The notes below the pieces were generated by a model. The model saw only the letters and a list, made by a program, of their open reading frames with translations. It ran no database searches and had not been told where the DNA came from. Below are positions 12,785-25,400 of a DNA stretch of 64,000 nt, one piece after another. Origin of the DNA: Sipunculus nudus (Eukaryota > Annelida > Sipuncula > Golfingiida > Sipunculidae); the NCBI GenBank assembly GCA_026874595.1, contig CM049321.1, forward strand, positions 2,232,479-2,296,478, given 5' to 3'. The number at the start of each line of letters is the position of its first letter. The stretch's first letter is position 1. A program made the position numbers and the translations under genes.

Positions 12785-15700
12785 ATAACCCTGCAAACAC
12801 AGTACGTAAACCTAACGTTCGTGGAAAGTTACAGGTCATAACATTATTTAGAAACGTGCAGGCAACGTCAAGTTTACGTCATATTGAAATACAGGAACGT
12901 CCGTCCAAGGTACTTTATGTAACGTTTTAATAAAACCTTGTATTTACATTTAAAGAACGTTGTCCTGTACTTCCAAAACGCCTTTGGTTAAAACGCATTG
13001 TATTGTTATTATGTAACGTACATCAAACGTTATGTACACGTTAATGGGCACGTTCTGAATTTCGATCAGGTTCCTTATTCTGCAATATTGTTTAAAAACA
13101 TTTGTAAAACATGGTGCGAACGTTATACTTAACGTCCTAACTACTCTAAAGTAAAATATTATTGGCAACGGCAAACGGACGTTTTAGAAACGTTGCATTA
13201 AAAGTTTTTTATGTTGTGCATGCGGTTAGGTTTGCGACGTTTTTCGGCACGTTATATGGACGTATCGTAAACATTGCAAAGTTACGGTCCAATATATTTA
13301 AGTTACAAATATACGCAACGTTATTTCAAACATTAATATATGGTTTTATATACGATACGGTGGACAATGTAAAGCTGATGAAAATACAGATTTTAACGAC
13401 GCTGTATACAACGGTCAAGAAACATGTTGGGAACGTTATGGTGAACGTCTGCAATACCCGGTAGTATAACATTTTAGGCAATGTCGAAGAGACGTCTGCA
13501 AATTGTTGCACATAACGTTTCACATGTTGTGCATATGGTTACATTTGCGACGTTGTTTTGCACGTAAAATGTACGTATCCTAAACATTGCAAATTAGTCG
13601 GGTCTGTGAATGTAATTTTCAAATATACACAAAGTTATTTAAAATATAGACATACTGTTATATAAACGTTATGGTGCACAATCTAAAACAGGTGAAAATA
13701 CAGATTTTTACTGCGCTGTAAACAACGTATTTGACACATGCTGAGAACGTTTTATTGGACGTCCTAAATGTCGGAAAGTATAACATATTAGGAAATGTTA
13801 TAGAGACGTTTGCAAAATGTAACACATAACGTTATACATGTTGTGCGTGTGGTTACATTTGCGACGTTGTTTTGGCACGTAAAATTAACGTATCCTAAAC
13901 ATTGCAAATTAGTCGGATCAATATGTTTAAATTACAAATATACTCAACATTACTTCAAACATTAATATACGGTTTTATATACGATACGGTGGACAATGTA
14001 AAGCTGATGAAAATACAGATTTTTACGACGCTGTATACAACGGTCAAGAAACATGTTGGGAACGTTATGGTGAACGTCTGCAATACCCGGAAGTATAACA
14101 TTTTAGGCAATGTCGAAGAGACGTCTGCAAAATGTTACACATAACGTTTCACATGTTGTGCATATGGTTACATTTGCGACGTTGTTTTGCACGTAAAATG
14201 TACGTATCCTAAACATTGCAAAGTAGTCGGGTCTGTGAATGTAATTTTCAAATATACACAAAGATATTTAAAATATAGATATACTGTTATATATAAGTTA
14301 TGGTGCACAATCTAAAACAGGTAAAAATACAGATTTTTACTGCGCTGTATACAACGTATTTGACACATGCTGAGAACGTTTTATTGGACGTCCTAAAAGT
14401 CGGAAAGTATAACATACTAGGAAATGTTATAGAGACGTTTGCAAAATGTAACACATAACGTTATACGTGTTGTGCGTGTGGTTACATTTGCGACGTTGTT
14501 TTTGCACGTAAAATTAACGTATCCTAAACATTGCAAATTAGTCGGTTCAATATGTTTAAATTACAAATATACACAACGTTATTTCAACCATTAATATACG
14601 GTTTTATATACGATACGGTGCACAATGTAAAGCTGATGAAAATACAGATTTTTACGACGCTGTATACAACGGTCAGGAAACATGTTGGGAACGTTATGGT
14701 GAACGTCTGCGATACCCGGAAGTATAACATTTTAGGCAATGTCGAAGAGACGTCTGCAATATGTTACACACAACGTTTCACATTTTGTGCATATGGTTAC
14801 ATTTGCGACGTTGTTTTGCACGTAAAATGTACGTATTCTAAACATTGCAAATTAGTCGGGTCTGTGAATGTAATTTTCAAATATACACAAAATTATTTAA
14901 AATATAGATATACTGTTATATATACGTTATGGTGCACAATCTAAAACAGGTGAAAATACAGATTTCTACTGCGCTGTATAAAACGTATTTGACACATGCT
15001 GAGAACGTTTTATTGGACGTCCTAAAAGTCGGAAAGTATAACATACTAGGAAATGTTATAGAGACGTTTGCTATATGTAACACATAACGTTATACATTTT
15101 GTGCGTGTGGTTACATTTGCGACGTTGTTTTGGCACGTAAAATTAACGTATCTTAAACATTGCAAATTAGTCGGTTCAATATGTTTAAATTACAAATATA
15201 CTCAACGTTATTTCAAACATTAATATACGGTTTTATATACGATACGGTGCACAATGTAAAGCTGCTGAAAATACAGGTTTTTACGACGCTGTATACAACG
15301 GTCAAGACACATATTGGGAACGTTATGATGAACGTCTGCAATACCCGGAAGTATAACATTTTAGGCAATGTCGAAGAGACGTCTGCAAAATGTTACACAT
15401 AACGTTTCACATGTTGTGCATATGGGTTACATTTGCGACGTTGTTTTGCACGTAAAATGTATGTATCCTAAACATTGCAAATTAGTCGGGTCTGTGAATG
15501 TAATTTTCAAATATACACAAAGTTATTTAAAATATAGATATACTGTTATATATACGTTATGGTGCACAATCTAAAACAGGTGAAAATACAGATTTTTACT
15601 GCGCTGTATACAACGTATTTGACACATGCTGAGAACGTTTTATTGGACGTCCTAAAAGTCGGAAAGTATAACATATTAGGAAATCTTATAGAGACGTTTG

Positions 15701-17365
15701 CAAAATGTAACACATAACGTTATACATGTTGTGCGTGTGGTTACATTTGCGACGTTGTTTTGGCACGTAAATTTAACGTATCCTAAACATTGCAAATTAG
15801 TCGGTTCAATATGTTTAAATTACATATATACACAACGTTATTTCAACCATTAAAATACGGTTTTATATACGATACGGTGCACAATGTAAAGCTGATGAAA
15901 ATACAGATTTTTACGGCGCTGTATACAACGGTCAAGAAACATGTTGGGAACGTTATGGTGAACGTCTGCAATACCTGGAAGTATGACATTTTAGGCAATG
16001 TCGAAGAAACGTCTGCAAAATGTTACACATAATGTTTCACATGTTGTGCATGGGGATACATTTGCGACGTTGTTTTGCACGTAAAATGTACGTATCCTAA
16101 ACGTTGCAAATTAGTCGGGTCTGTGATTGTAATTTTCAAATATACACAACAATCTAAAACAGGTGAAAATACAGATTTTTACTGCGCTGTATACAACGTA
16201 TTTGACACATGCTGAGAACGTTTTATTGGACGTCCTAAAAGTCGGAAAGTATAACATATTAGGAAATCTTATAGAGACGTTTGCAAAATGTAACACATAA
16301 CGTTATACATGTTGTGCGTGTGGTTACATTTGCGACGTTGTTTTGGCACGTAAATTTAACGTATCCTAAACATTGCAAATTAGTCGGTTCAATATGTTTA
16401 AATTACATATATACACAACATTATTTCAACCATTAAAATACGGTTTTATATACGATACGGTGCACAATGTAAAGCTGATGAAAATACAGATTTTTACGAC
16501 GCTGTATACAACGGTCAAGAAACATGTTGGGAACGTTATGGTGAACGTCTGCAATACCTGGAAGTATGACATTTTAGGCAATGTCGAAGAGACGTCTGCA
16601 AAATGTTACACATAATGTTTCACATGTTGTGCATGGGGATACATTTGCGACGTTGTTTTGCACGTAAAATGTACGTATCCTAAACGTTGCAAATTAGTCG
16701 GGTCTGTTATTGTAATTTTCAAATATACACAAAGTTATTTGAAATATAGATTACTGTTATCTATACGTTATGGTGCACAATCTAAAACTGTTGAAAATAC
16801 AGATTTTTACTGTTCTGTATGCAACGTATTTAACACATGCTGAGAACGTTACTGTGAATTTCTTCAATACTCGGAAGTATAACATTTAAGGCAATGTCGA
16901 AGAGACGTCTGCGAAATGTTACACATAACGTTTCACATGTTGTGTATGTAGTTACGTTTGCGATATTTTGGTATGTAAAATGGACGTATCATAAACGTTG
17001 CAAATTAGTCGGTTCAATATGTTTAAATTTCAAATATACACAACGTTATTTCAAACATTAATATACGGTTTTATATACAATACGATGCACAATGTAAAGC
17101 TGATGAAAATACAGATTTTTATGTACGTATCCTTAACGTTGCAAATTAGCCACCAATCACAATGTGGTTTTATATGATACGGCATGCAACATACATTAAA
17201 CGTGTAAAGGACGTGAAATATCTGTTGTCTCCCATACTCAGTAATATAACGTTCAACGTCACTGAAACGTTTGCAGTATGTTGCACTCAACATGTTGTGT
17301 ATATGGATATATTCCCGACGTTTTCCGGCAGATAAACGCAATGTATCAGACACATTGAAAAGCGG
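12785..17365. repeat. 629-bp higher-order satellite (alternating A and B monomers), ACGT-rich
   Basis: Two related ~315-bp monomers alternate strictly. A monomers begin (after 'gcaaattagtcgg') near 13,917, 14,546, 15,175, 15,805 and 16,388. B monomers begin near 13,601, 14,231, 14,860, 15,490, 16,119 and 16,701. The A-to-A distance is 629-630, except 583 for the last step, where the B monomer lacks ~46 bases near 16,149. The left edge (12,785-13,600) and right edge (16,830-17,365) hold diverged or truncated monomers, while the core is nearly uniform, as in concerted satellite evolution. Each dimer carries about 17 ACGT tetramers by eye. An ~80-codon open frame recurs in each A monomer, but I regard it as a by-product of homogenisation. 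Confidence 0.93.
16119..16387. repeat. B monomer with a ~46-bp internal deletion
   Basis: Within the 629-bp satellite this B monomer jumps from 'caaatatacacaa' straight to 'caatctaaaacagg', missing the AT-rich middle found in the other B copies. The A monomers on either side (15,805 and 16,388) share private variants such as 'cctggaagtatgacat' and 'gcatggggatac'. This makes them the most recently duplicated pair in the array. Confidence 0.8.
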
Positions 17366-17454
17366 TGAATGTTGTTAAAAAGCACGCTACACAATTGTAA
17401 TTACAAGTATATAGATCAAAGGTTATCCAAAATACATTTATCACAGCCACTTGT

Positions 17455-20400
17455 GAGCAGCAGGATTTATTAGCAGCAGCCACATGTAAATTGCAACCAT
17501 GTATAATCACCAAAATAATCAGTATTATTCTGCATGTTCAACACCCTAGGTGAATTTTAACCTAATCATATGCACAAAAAGCCCTGTTAAATGCTAAAAA
17601 TCCCTTTTTTAAAGACACCCCCTAATGGCAAGTATTAACAGGGGCCATCTGCAATCTGCAATCCTGTATATGTTCACCAAAAGATAAGTTAAATCCTGCA
17701 TTTTAAACACCCTAGCTGAATTTTAACCTGACCATATGCACAAAAAGCCATGTAAAGTGCTAAAAATCAATTTTTTTGCTCCTTGGTACAAAAACACAGC
17801 CAGGTCTCCAAATTTTTGCATACATATTTCTCCAAGGGGTCATCTGCAGCCCAAAACTTTTCAGACTAATCAGCCAAATAACACAAATTTAGCTCAAGAC
17901 ACCACATGTATTAAAGCCAAGTTGAGTCGGTACAGATGAAAACACTTTAAAGGATACCTCAAAATGGTAGGTATTAACAGGAGCCATATGCAAATTGCAA
18001 CCATGTATGTTCACCAAAGTATCAGTAAAATCCTGCATTTTGAACACCCTAGCTGAATTTTAACCTGATCATATGCACAAAAAGCCATGTAAAGTGCTAA
18101 AAATCCCTTTTTTGCTCTTCATTGGTACAAAAACACAGCCAGGTCTCCCATTTTTTGTATACATATTCCTCCAAGGGGTCATCTGCAGCCCAAAACTGTT
18201 CAGACTAATCAGCCAAATGACACAGTTTTAAGCTCAAGACACCACATGTATTAAAGCCAAGGTGAGTCTGTACAGATGTAAACACTTTAAAGGATACCCC
18301 AAAATGGTAGGTATTAACAGGAGCCATATGCAAATTGCAACCATGTATATTCATCAAAGTATCAGTAAAATCCTGCATTTTGAACACCCTAGCTGAATTT
18401 TAACCTGATCATATGCACAAAAAGTCATGTAAAGTGCTAAAAATCCATTTTTGCTCCTCATTGGTACAAAAACACAGCCAGGTCTCCCAATTTTTGTATA
18501 CATATTTCTCTAAGGGGTCATCTGCAGCCCAAAACATTTCAGACTAATCAGCCAAATAACACAGAGTTAACTCAAGACACCACATGTATTAAAGCCAATC
18601 TGAATTGGTACGGATGAAAACACTTTAAAGGATACCTCAAAATGGTAGGTATTAACAGGAGCCATATGCAAATTGCAACCATGTATGTTCACCAAAGTAT
18701 CAGTAAAATCCTGCATTTTGAACACCCTAGCTGCATTTTAACCTGATCATATGCACAAAAAGCCATGTAAAGTGCTAAAAATCAATTTTTCGCTCCTCAT
18801 TGGTACAAAAACACAGCCAGGTGTCCCAATTTTTGTATACATATTCCTCCAAGGGGTCATCTGCAGCCCAAAACTTTTCAGACTAATCAGCCAAATGACA
18901 CAGATTTAAGCTCAAGACACCACATGTATTAAAGCCAAGGTGAGTCAGTACAGATGAAAACACTTTAAAGGATACCCCAAAATGGTAGGTATTAACAGGA
19001 GCCATATGCAAATTGCAACCATGAATGTTCACCAAAGTATCAGTAAAAACCTGCATTTTGAACACCCTAGCTGAATTTTAACCTGATCATATGCACAAAA
19101 AGCCTTGTAAAGTGCTAAAAATCCATTTTTGCTCCTCATTGGTACAAAAACACAGCCAGGTCTCCCAATTTTTGTATACATATTCCTCCAAGGGGTCATC
19201 TGCAGCCCAAAACTTTTCAGACTAATCAGCCAAATGACACAGATTTAAGCTCAAGACACCACATGTATTAAAGCCAAGGTGAGTCTGTACAGATGAAAAC
19301 ACTTTAAAGGATACCCCAAAATGGTAGGTATTAACAGGAGCCATATGCAAATTGCAACCATGTATATTCATCAAAGTATCAGTAAAATCCTGCATTTTGA
19401 ACACCCTAGCTGAATTTTAACCTGATCATATGCACAAAAAGCCTTGTAAAGTGCTAAAAATCCATTTTTGCTCCTCATTGGTACAAAAACACAGCCAGGT
19501 GTCCCAATTTTTGTATACATATTCCTCCAAGGGGTCATCTGCAGCCCAAAACTTTTCAGACTAATCAGCCAAATGACACAGATTTAAGCTCAAGACACCA
19601 CATGTATTAAAGCCAAGGTGAGTCAGTACAGATGAAAACACTTTAAAGGATACCTCAAAATGGTAGGTATTAACAGGAGCCATATGCAAATTGCAACCAT
19701 GTATGTTCACCAAAGTATCAGTAAAATCCTGCATTTTGAACACCCTAGCTGAATTTTAACCTGATCATATGCACAAAAAGCCTTGAAAGTGCTAAAAATC
19801 CATTTTTGCTCCTCATTGGTACAAAAACACAGCCAGGTGTCCCAATTTTTGTATACATATTCCTCCAAGGGGTCATCTGCAGCCCAAAACTTTTCAGACT
19901 AATCAGCCAAATGACACAGATTTAAGCTCAAGACACCACATGTATTAAAGCCAAGGTGAGTCAGTACAGATGAAAACACTTTAAAGGATACCCCAAAATG
20001 GTAGGTATTAACAGAAGCCATATGCAAATTGCAACCATGTATGTTCACCAAAGTATCAGTAAAATTCTGCATTTTGAACACCCTAGCTGAATTTTAGCCT
20101 GATCATATGCACAAAAAGCCTTGTAAAGTGCTAAAAATCTATTTTTGCTCCTCCTTGGTACAAAAACACAGCCAGGTCTCCCAATTTTTGTATACATATT
20201 TCTCCAAGGGGTCATCTGCAGCCCAAAACTTTTCAGACTTGTCAGCCAAATAACACAGAATTTAGCTCAAGACACCACATGTATTAAAGCCAAGTTGAGT
20301 CGGTACAGATGAAAACACTTTAAAGGATACCTCAAAATGGTAGGTATTAACAGGAGCCATATGCAAATTGCAACCATGCATGTTCACCAAAGTATCAGTA

Positions 20401-20992
20401 AAATCCTGCATTTGAACACCCTAGCTGAATTTTAACCTGATCATATGCACAAAAAAGCCATGTAAAGTGCTAAAATTCCATTTTTTGCTCCTCATTGGTA
20501 CAAAAACACAGCCAGGTCTCCCAATTTTTGTATACATATTTCTCCAAGGGGTCATCTGCAGGCCAAAACTTTTCAGACTAATCAGCCAAATAACACAGAA
20601 TTTAGCTCAAGACACCACATGTATTAAAGCCAAGTTGAGTCGGTACAGATGAAAACACCTTAAAGGATACCTCAAAATGGTATGTATTAACAGGAGCCAT
20701 ATGCAAATTGCAACCATGTATGTTCACCAAAGTATCAGTAAAATCCTGCATTTTGAACACCCTAGCTGAATTTTAACCTGATCATGTGCACAAAAGCCCT
20801 GTCAAATGCTAAAAATCCATTTTTCGCACCTTATTGGCACACAAACTCAGCCACCTCTCCCAATTTTTGTATGTAATTTCCCCAAGGGTTTACTTCAGCC
20901 CAAACATTTCAGACCAATCAGTGTAATAACACAGAATTTAGCCCAAAACTCCAAATTTATACAGCCAATGTTGAGTCTGTATGGATGATTTT
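17455..20992. repeat. 339-bp satellite, about 10 units
   Basis: Head-to-tail units are anchored by 'aacaccctagctgaatttt' near 17,706, 18,043, 18,383, 18,721, 19,061, 19,400, 19,739, 20,077, 20,415 and 20,756 (spacing 337-341). An extra 5' unit at 17,546 is shortened to 160 bp by an internal deletion. Internal units are nearly identical and the outermost ones are clearly diverged. Recurrent 60-codon minus-strand frames simply follow the 339-bp (3 x 113) period. The unit shares no obvious sequence with the 629-bp satellite immediately to the left. Confidence 0.95.
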
Positions 20993-21101
20993 TGTAATAT
21001 GCATGTTATATGTAAAATTCCTATTTTTTATAATTTTACATGCAATTTAAAAAAAAATTCCCCAATGGATGTCATTTAATCTATTGTACAAATCACACAA
21101 A

Positions 21102-21104
<3 letters not shown>

Positions 21105-21142
<38 letters not shown>
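21105..21142. repeat. (AT)n microsatellite
   Basis: 38 bases of AT dinucleotide. Confidence 0.97.
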
Positions 21143-21144
<2 letters not shown>

Positions 21145-21190
21145 TATTAATAACTATGGTTATAATGTTGGTTCCATAGTTCAGTTTACC

Positions 21191-21191
<1 letters not shown>

Positions 21192-21223
<32 letters not shown>
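21192..21223. repeat. (GA)n microsatellite
   Basis: About 16 GA units just after the AT tract. Confidence 0.97.
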
Positions 21224-21229
<6 letters not shown>

Positions 21230-23053
21230 ATTTGACATAAAAGTAATGTATCCATAAACAATTATTCAACATCATTTTTTGTTTTAATTGTGTCTGGAGA
21301 CTGTTGTTAAGGATTTTTATCTGCTGACACAAAAGCAACCTGTGACACATATAGAAATATACATACATAATACATAATATGCAGGTTATGTGTTATACAT
21401 TTCACAAAATATGAGATTATATGATTTAATGAGGAAAATTAGTGAGAAACTGGGAAGATTATCCACCTGAGTTACTGAAATAACAGTTTGTAATCTATTT
21501 TAAGGGTTTTTTTTTGTGTTTGTTACAGATATAACAGTTTATATGAAGACATTTGTCTTTATATGTATTAATAAAATTTTGTAGCAAATCAATCCTTGGT
21601 GACTATGAGTGAAATTTTGTCAATAATGAATTGGTCAGTTCATTTATGACTTTTGTTGTCATATAATGTTTTTCAGTTAGTTGTCTGCTGTCTTATTTTA
21701 GTTCTGGTTTTATTTGTAACAAGGGTATCTTTATGTCTTATGTCATGTTCGTGTGTCATTGTCCTTGTTGAAAAATTAAATGTTTGTTAAAAATCGCTCT
21801 AGTGCTTCATGACAGTATTTATAGTATAATTTTATTAAATTTAGTCTGAAAATGTCATTTATTTTTAAGAAAATTTTAATGATTTATACATTATAAAGAT
21901 AAATCTGGATTAGAATTAATTAAACCTAAACTGGAAACATGATATATCTTATTTTTAAAACATTATACCTGATTCAATTCCCCAACCCTAACTTTAAGAT
22001 CAGTTGACACTTTATTTATATAACTTTATGGTCTATACCAGCACTCAGTGATGTATATTTGAACATAATTTTCCTTAATTGTGGGCGTAATACATAACCA
22101 ATGTTTGATGAAGGCCTATGTTTCACTGTGTGTTGCTAGCCTCCTCTCAAAATGAAGATAATTTTTTTTTATTGTTTCGTATATGGCACATTTCCGCTTT
22201 TATATGACATCCATATTTTGCTCTTATAAAAAAAAGTTCATATAGATCAGACATAGGCCTATTTATAAGGGGGGGGGGACTTTATTAAATACAATACATA
22301 TGGCTTTTTACTAATAACCTGTTGCTATAATTTATGTGATTGCATGAACAACGAGATGTGTGTGTGTGTGCCATTCTAAGTCATTATTCATGATGTGGAG
22401 AGTGGTTCCATCTGGGGAAGGTGGCTTATAAATAGACGATAAATAAAATGAACCTGACACTTTTTCATATATATTTTCCTACCCATGCTACAGGCGTAAC
22501 AAACTTGTGAATTTGGCGGATAAAAAGTTTCAAAGCACCTATCGTCCAAGTTTAAAAGAAAATATTTGGATATGATAGGAGGTTACGATTTCGGCATTTA
22601 CTTTGTGCTGGCGGGAAATATGAATCTGCGGGCAGGCAGGGCGTGGTCCTTAGCTCCTTCGGTAAGTATATAGTATGACAATAGGCACATCTAGGCCAAT
22701 GTAACCAGCTAATGTCTTCAGGCACATCACTGTTTTCTTAGGTATGCGAAAACCCATAAAAATATTCTCTTCAAATTGAGTAATAATGACCATATGATAA
22801 GAAAGTTTCTTCGATCTTTTATTATCGCTCAGGTCAAGTTTTATGAATGTATGTCTTTGGTTTAGATTGCCTCGTCCAAAGACACAATATTCCAATTCGC
22901 GCTGCTAGCTGTCTGCATAAACAATTTCGCATGAAAGGAAAATCCTAGTTGTTGATTCCACCACAAAGGTTTAGGGCAATTACAGCCAACCCGGACATAG
23001 TCAAAGACCATATCCATAGAAGTGCAGGGTAGAACATAACTGCATTAAATGAG
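21224..23053. other. unassigned AT-rich DNA, no gene seen
   Basis: No tandem or dispersed repeat was recognised. It contains a G9 run near 22,269 and a short TG tract near 22,358. An 81-codon minus-strand frame at 22,650-22,895 has a reasonably protein-like composition but no ATG start and no recognisable domain. On the plus strand 'ggtaagtata' at 22,661 matches a splice-donor consensus, but no exon could be supported on either side. Confidence 0.4.
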
Positions 23054-23079
23054 GCGGTATCCAGGACTCTGGATACCGC
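23054..23079. other. perfect 11-bp hairpin
   Basis: 'gcggtatccag' and 'ctggataccgc' flank a 4-base loop. The stem is GC-richer than its surroundings. Role unknown; it is too short for a microRNA precursor. Confidence 0.85.
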
Positions 23080-23652
23080 ATAAAAAGCTTCAGAGTAAAC
23101 TGGAGAACTTCAAACCCTTGTCGGAAAAAAATCGTAAGTAAAATCGTAAGTAATCTGAGGGAGATATAGTACTTTATTCGAATGACCAAGAAATTCAGAT
23201 AAATATTATGTTTAAGTATGTAAACAAGACTCACTTTTAAAACTTTGCAACCCTTGCGCTTGAAACTGTCTCAGAATCTGAAACAATGAACTGCCTGACC
23301 TTTGCTCGCTGAGCCAACACGACCCGTTACCACTGGTTACACAGGCGGCTGCCGGCCAGCTGTGGCTGGGGGAAAACCCGGAGCATACATCGTTCCCTGT
23401 GTATCACCGTTTATATAGGATAAAACATATTCTTCTAATCAACATTTGAAGTGGACAAACACTGTCTAAATGGTATGTTATATGCGTATTTGATTAGAAT
23501 ATCTTTATTTCCTAACGAATATGACATTTTTAGACGAAATATCAGAATTTAATTGTCATGTGGAATGTCACCAGTTTCCTCAAATCATCTTCTAGGGCTC
23601 TTGCACAGCTTAGCGTAGTAAGAGAGCACAGGTGCTAGGGCTAGGTAGAACA
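23080..23652. other. unassigned; short GC/CpG-richer patch at 23,280-23,410
   Basis: A ~130-base patch stands out in base composition ('ggcggctgccggccagctg'). One plus-strand frame is open for about 50 codons through it, but it has no start codon and no recognisable domain, so I do not call an exon. Confidence 0.35.
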
Positions 23653-23685
23653 GAATAGTCTGTCCTTGGCTGGGACAGACTATTC
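23653..23685. other. perfect 13-bp hairpin
   Basis: 'gaatagtctgtcc' and 'ggacagactattc' flank a 7-base loop. The stem does not extend further. It lies about 200 bases left of an inverted-end element and could belong to a mobile-element end. Confidence 0.85.
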
Positions 23686-24694
23686 ACTGAAATGGAGTAA
23701 AATTGACCAAAAATGACCATGATAAAAACATTAAATGAATTGGTTGTTTACCTGTTTACATGTTACCTGTGTCAATTTTCATAGAGTATGAAAAATAAGA
23801 GCATTTTATTTAAACTTTGATGAAATTTTTTATGAAAACTTTGGTAAAACCCCGGTAAAACTTATTTTTCCCCAACCTGGGTTAAACCCAGGTTTTTACC
23901 GTTGTACTAAGTACAGGGTTGGCAAACCTGTTGGGGAAGATAGGTATTTTCCCCTTCTCAGGGAAGAAAATAAAATTTCTGGGAAGAAGAAGTCAGGGAA
24001 GAAACTCTTTTTCCCACAGGTTCCCACAACCTTTTATTAATAATATATAACATAGTAAATAAGCATATACAGAGAACCACTGAATAATATATATCAGTTG
24101 TTCATTAAGCACACATTGTTGTTCAATATTTACACACTCAGATAGTTTAGACTTATATTTCATAGAACACAGTGAATCCAATAGTCCAAAACATGGTTTC
24201 TACGCAGCATCCTGTAAGTAGATACAAGCTTGTTTGTATGTTCCACAATGAACCTTTTCGAAGTTTTGACTGAACCACACCCATGGTTGAGACAGCCCAT
24301 TTTATGGATACGGAGGATGCATATGCTGTGTGGAGGTTCAATACTAACTCCGCAAACCCTGCAGGTAGAGTAGGGCTCCCATTCTTTATTCCCATTTACC
24401 AGGATACAGCAGGCAAAGACATAGCTGAGAAGTAGAAAGCTGGATATGGTGCAGACTTTGTCTGAAGGCTGTATGGCAGCTGTGATGTACTCATGGTTAC
24501 GCTTTGCCAACAAATCTATAACTCGCTGCTGCTGTCCAGTGGAGTTTTATTTTACATTTTTTATTTAGTGGAGGTAACCTTATGCTTGCTTAACTATTAC
24601 TAAGTACATCTGCAGAGTTCTATTCTGGACTACATGACAGGGGCTTATACCCAGTTATCCTGGTGTCAACAGGGCTCGGTGTAACACTCCTGCG

Positions 24695-24752
24695 GGTCCT
24701 TGGTGTTTGTAATCCCCATTGCTTGGTCACAACACCAAGGAACCCCCGAAAG
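24695..24752. other. inverted repeat, ~13-bp stem
   Basis: 'ggtccttggtgtt' and 'aacaccaaggaacc' pair with one bulge around a ~28-base loop. Inside the inverted-end element, no function apparent. Confidence 0.6.
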
Positions 24753-24789
24753 GTGCACTCATTTTTCAGTGAAACATGACTGTTAGGCA

Positions 24790-24925
24790 AAGTCTCCCCA
24801 TTTAGCTTTCACAGCGCTAACCCTGGGTGGGAGCCAACCGTGATAAAATCTCACCGCCTGGCTTAGATTCAAACTCATGATCTCCTGGCTTTGAGTCCTG
24901 AACTCTACCCCTGAGCCACAGAAGC
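24790..24925 (-). mobile_element. tRNA-derived SINE-like segment
   Basis: On the minus strand 'tggctcaggggtagag' (complement of 24,903-24,918) matches a tRNA A box, and 'gagtttgaatc' (complement of 24,866-24,876) matches a B box. Spacing is close to that of a tRNA. The acceptor-stem halves do not pair and the anticodon stem is degenerate, so this is not a functional tRNA gene. It is best read as the tRNA-related head of a short interspersed element, inserted in or captured by the surrounding transposon. No A-rich tail or target duplication could be fixed. Confidence 0.6.
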
Positions 24926-25013
24926 TGGTAGGCCTGTGTCGAGTTGATGACCTTGATAAGTTGGATGGAGTAGGTGAGCTACCAGAAGACATGGCTGGAC
25001 TGCCAGTTACTAA

Positions 25014-25400
25014 GCTAAAGACCAGCTCAACTGTACAAGCCGACCTCCATCCCTGAAGGGTATAAACTAATGTTGAGTTCATCCAAATTACTTAACTAAA
25101 AACCAGCTCAACTGTACAAGCCGACCTCCACCCCTGAAGGTTATGAACTAAAGTTGAGTTCATCCTTATTACTTAACTAAAAACCAGCTCAACTGTACAA
25201 GCCGACCTCCACCCCTGAAGGTTATGAACTAAAGTTGAGTTCATCCTTATTACTTAACTAAAAACCAGCTCAACTGTACAAGCCGACCTCCACCCCTGAA
25301 GGGTATGTACTCATTTTGAGTTCATCCTAATCACACAGCTCAAGACAAGCCTTCAGCAACAACAACACCAATGGACTGAGTGGACTCAAGTTGAATTCAT
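25014..25400. repeat. ~81-bp minisatellite, 4-5 units
   Basis: Units anchored by 'accagctcaactgtacaagc' start at 25,021, 25,103, 25,183 and 25,263 (spacing 80-82). A fifth, degenerate unit follows near 25,337. The internal word 'gttgagttcatcc' recurs in each. It lies inside the inverted-end element. Confidence 0.9.

Noticed and set aside
14531-14944. 137-codon open frame, and similar ~80-codon frames, in the 629-bp satellite as genes
   Set aside because: They recur at the satellite period, have no recognisable domain, and start at poorly supported codons; best explained by repeat homogenisation.
18205-20081. Repeated 60-codon minus-strand frames as a small gene family
   Set aside because: They follow the 339-bp satellite period (divisible by 3) exactly and have no domain or separate upstream regions.
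22660-22670. Splice donor 'ggtaagtata' marking an exon
   Set aside because: A good consensus match, but no open exon with an acceptor or coding similarity is seen upstream.
22650-22895. 81-codon minus-strand frame with protein-like composition
   Set aside because: It opens at TTG shortly after a stop, has no recognisable domain, no supported splice partners and no repeat copy for comparison.
23653-23685. microRNA precursor
   Set aside because: The 13-bp stem does not extend to the ~22+ paired bases a precursor needs.
24160-24513. 117-codon minus-strand frame with Cys/His residues
   Set aside because: Lies inside a non-autonomous element and matches no zinc-binding pattern I can name. An overlapping frame on the same strand is also open, which suggests chance.
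24866-24918. Functional tRNA gene (minus strand)
   Set aside because: A- and B-box-like words are present, but the acceptor stem does not pair and the anticodon stem is degenerate; treated as SINE-like.
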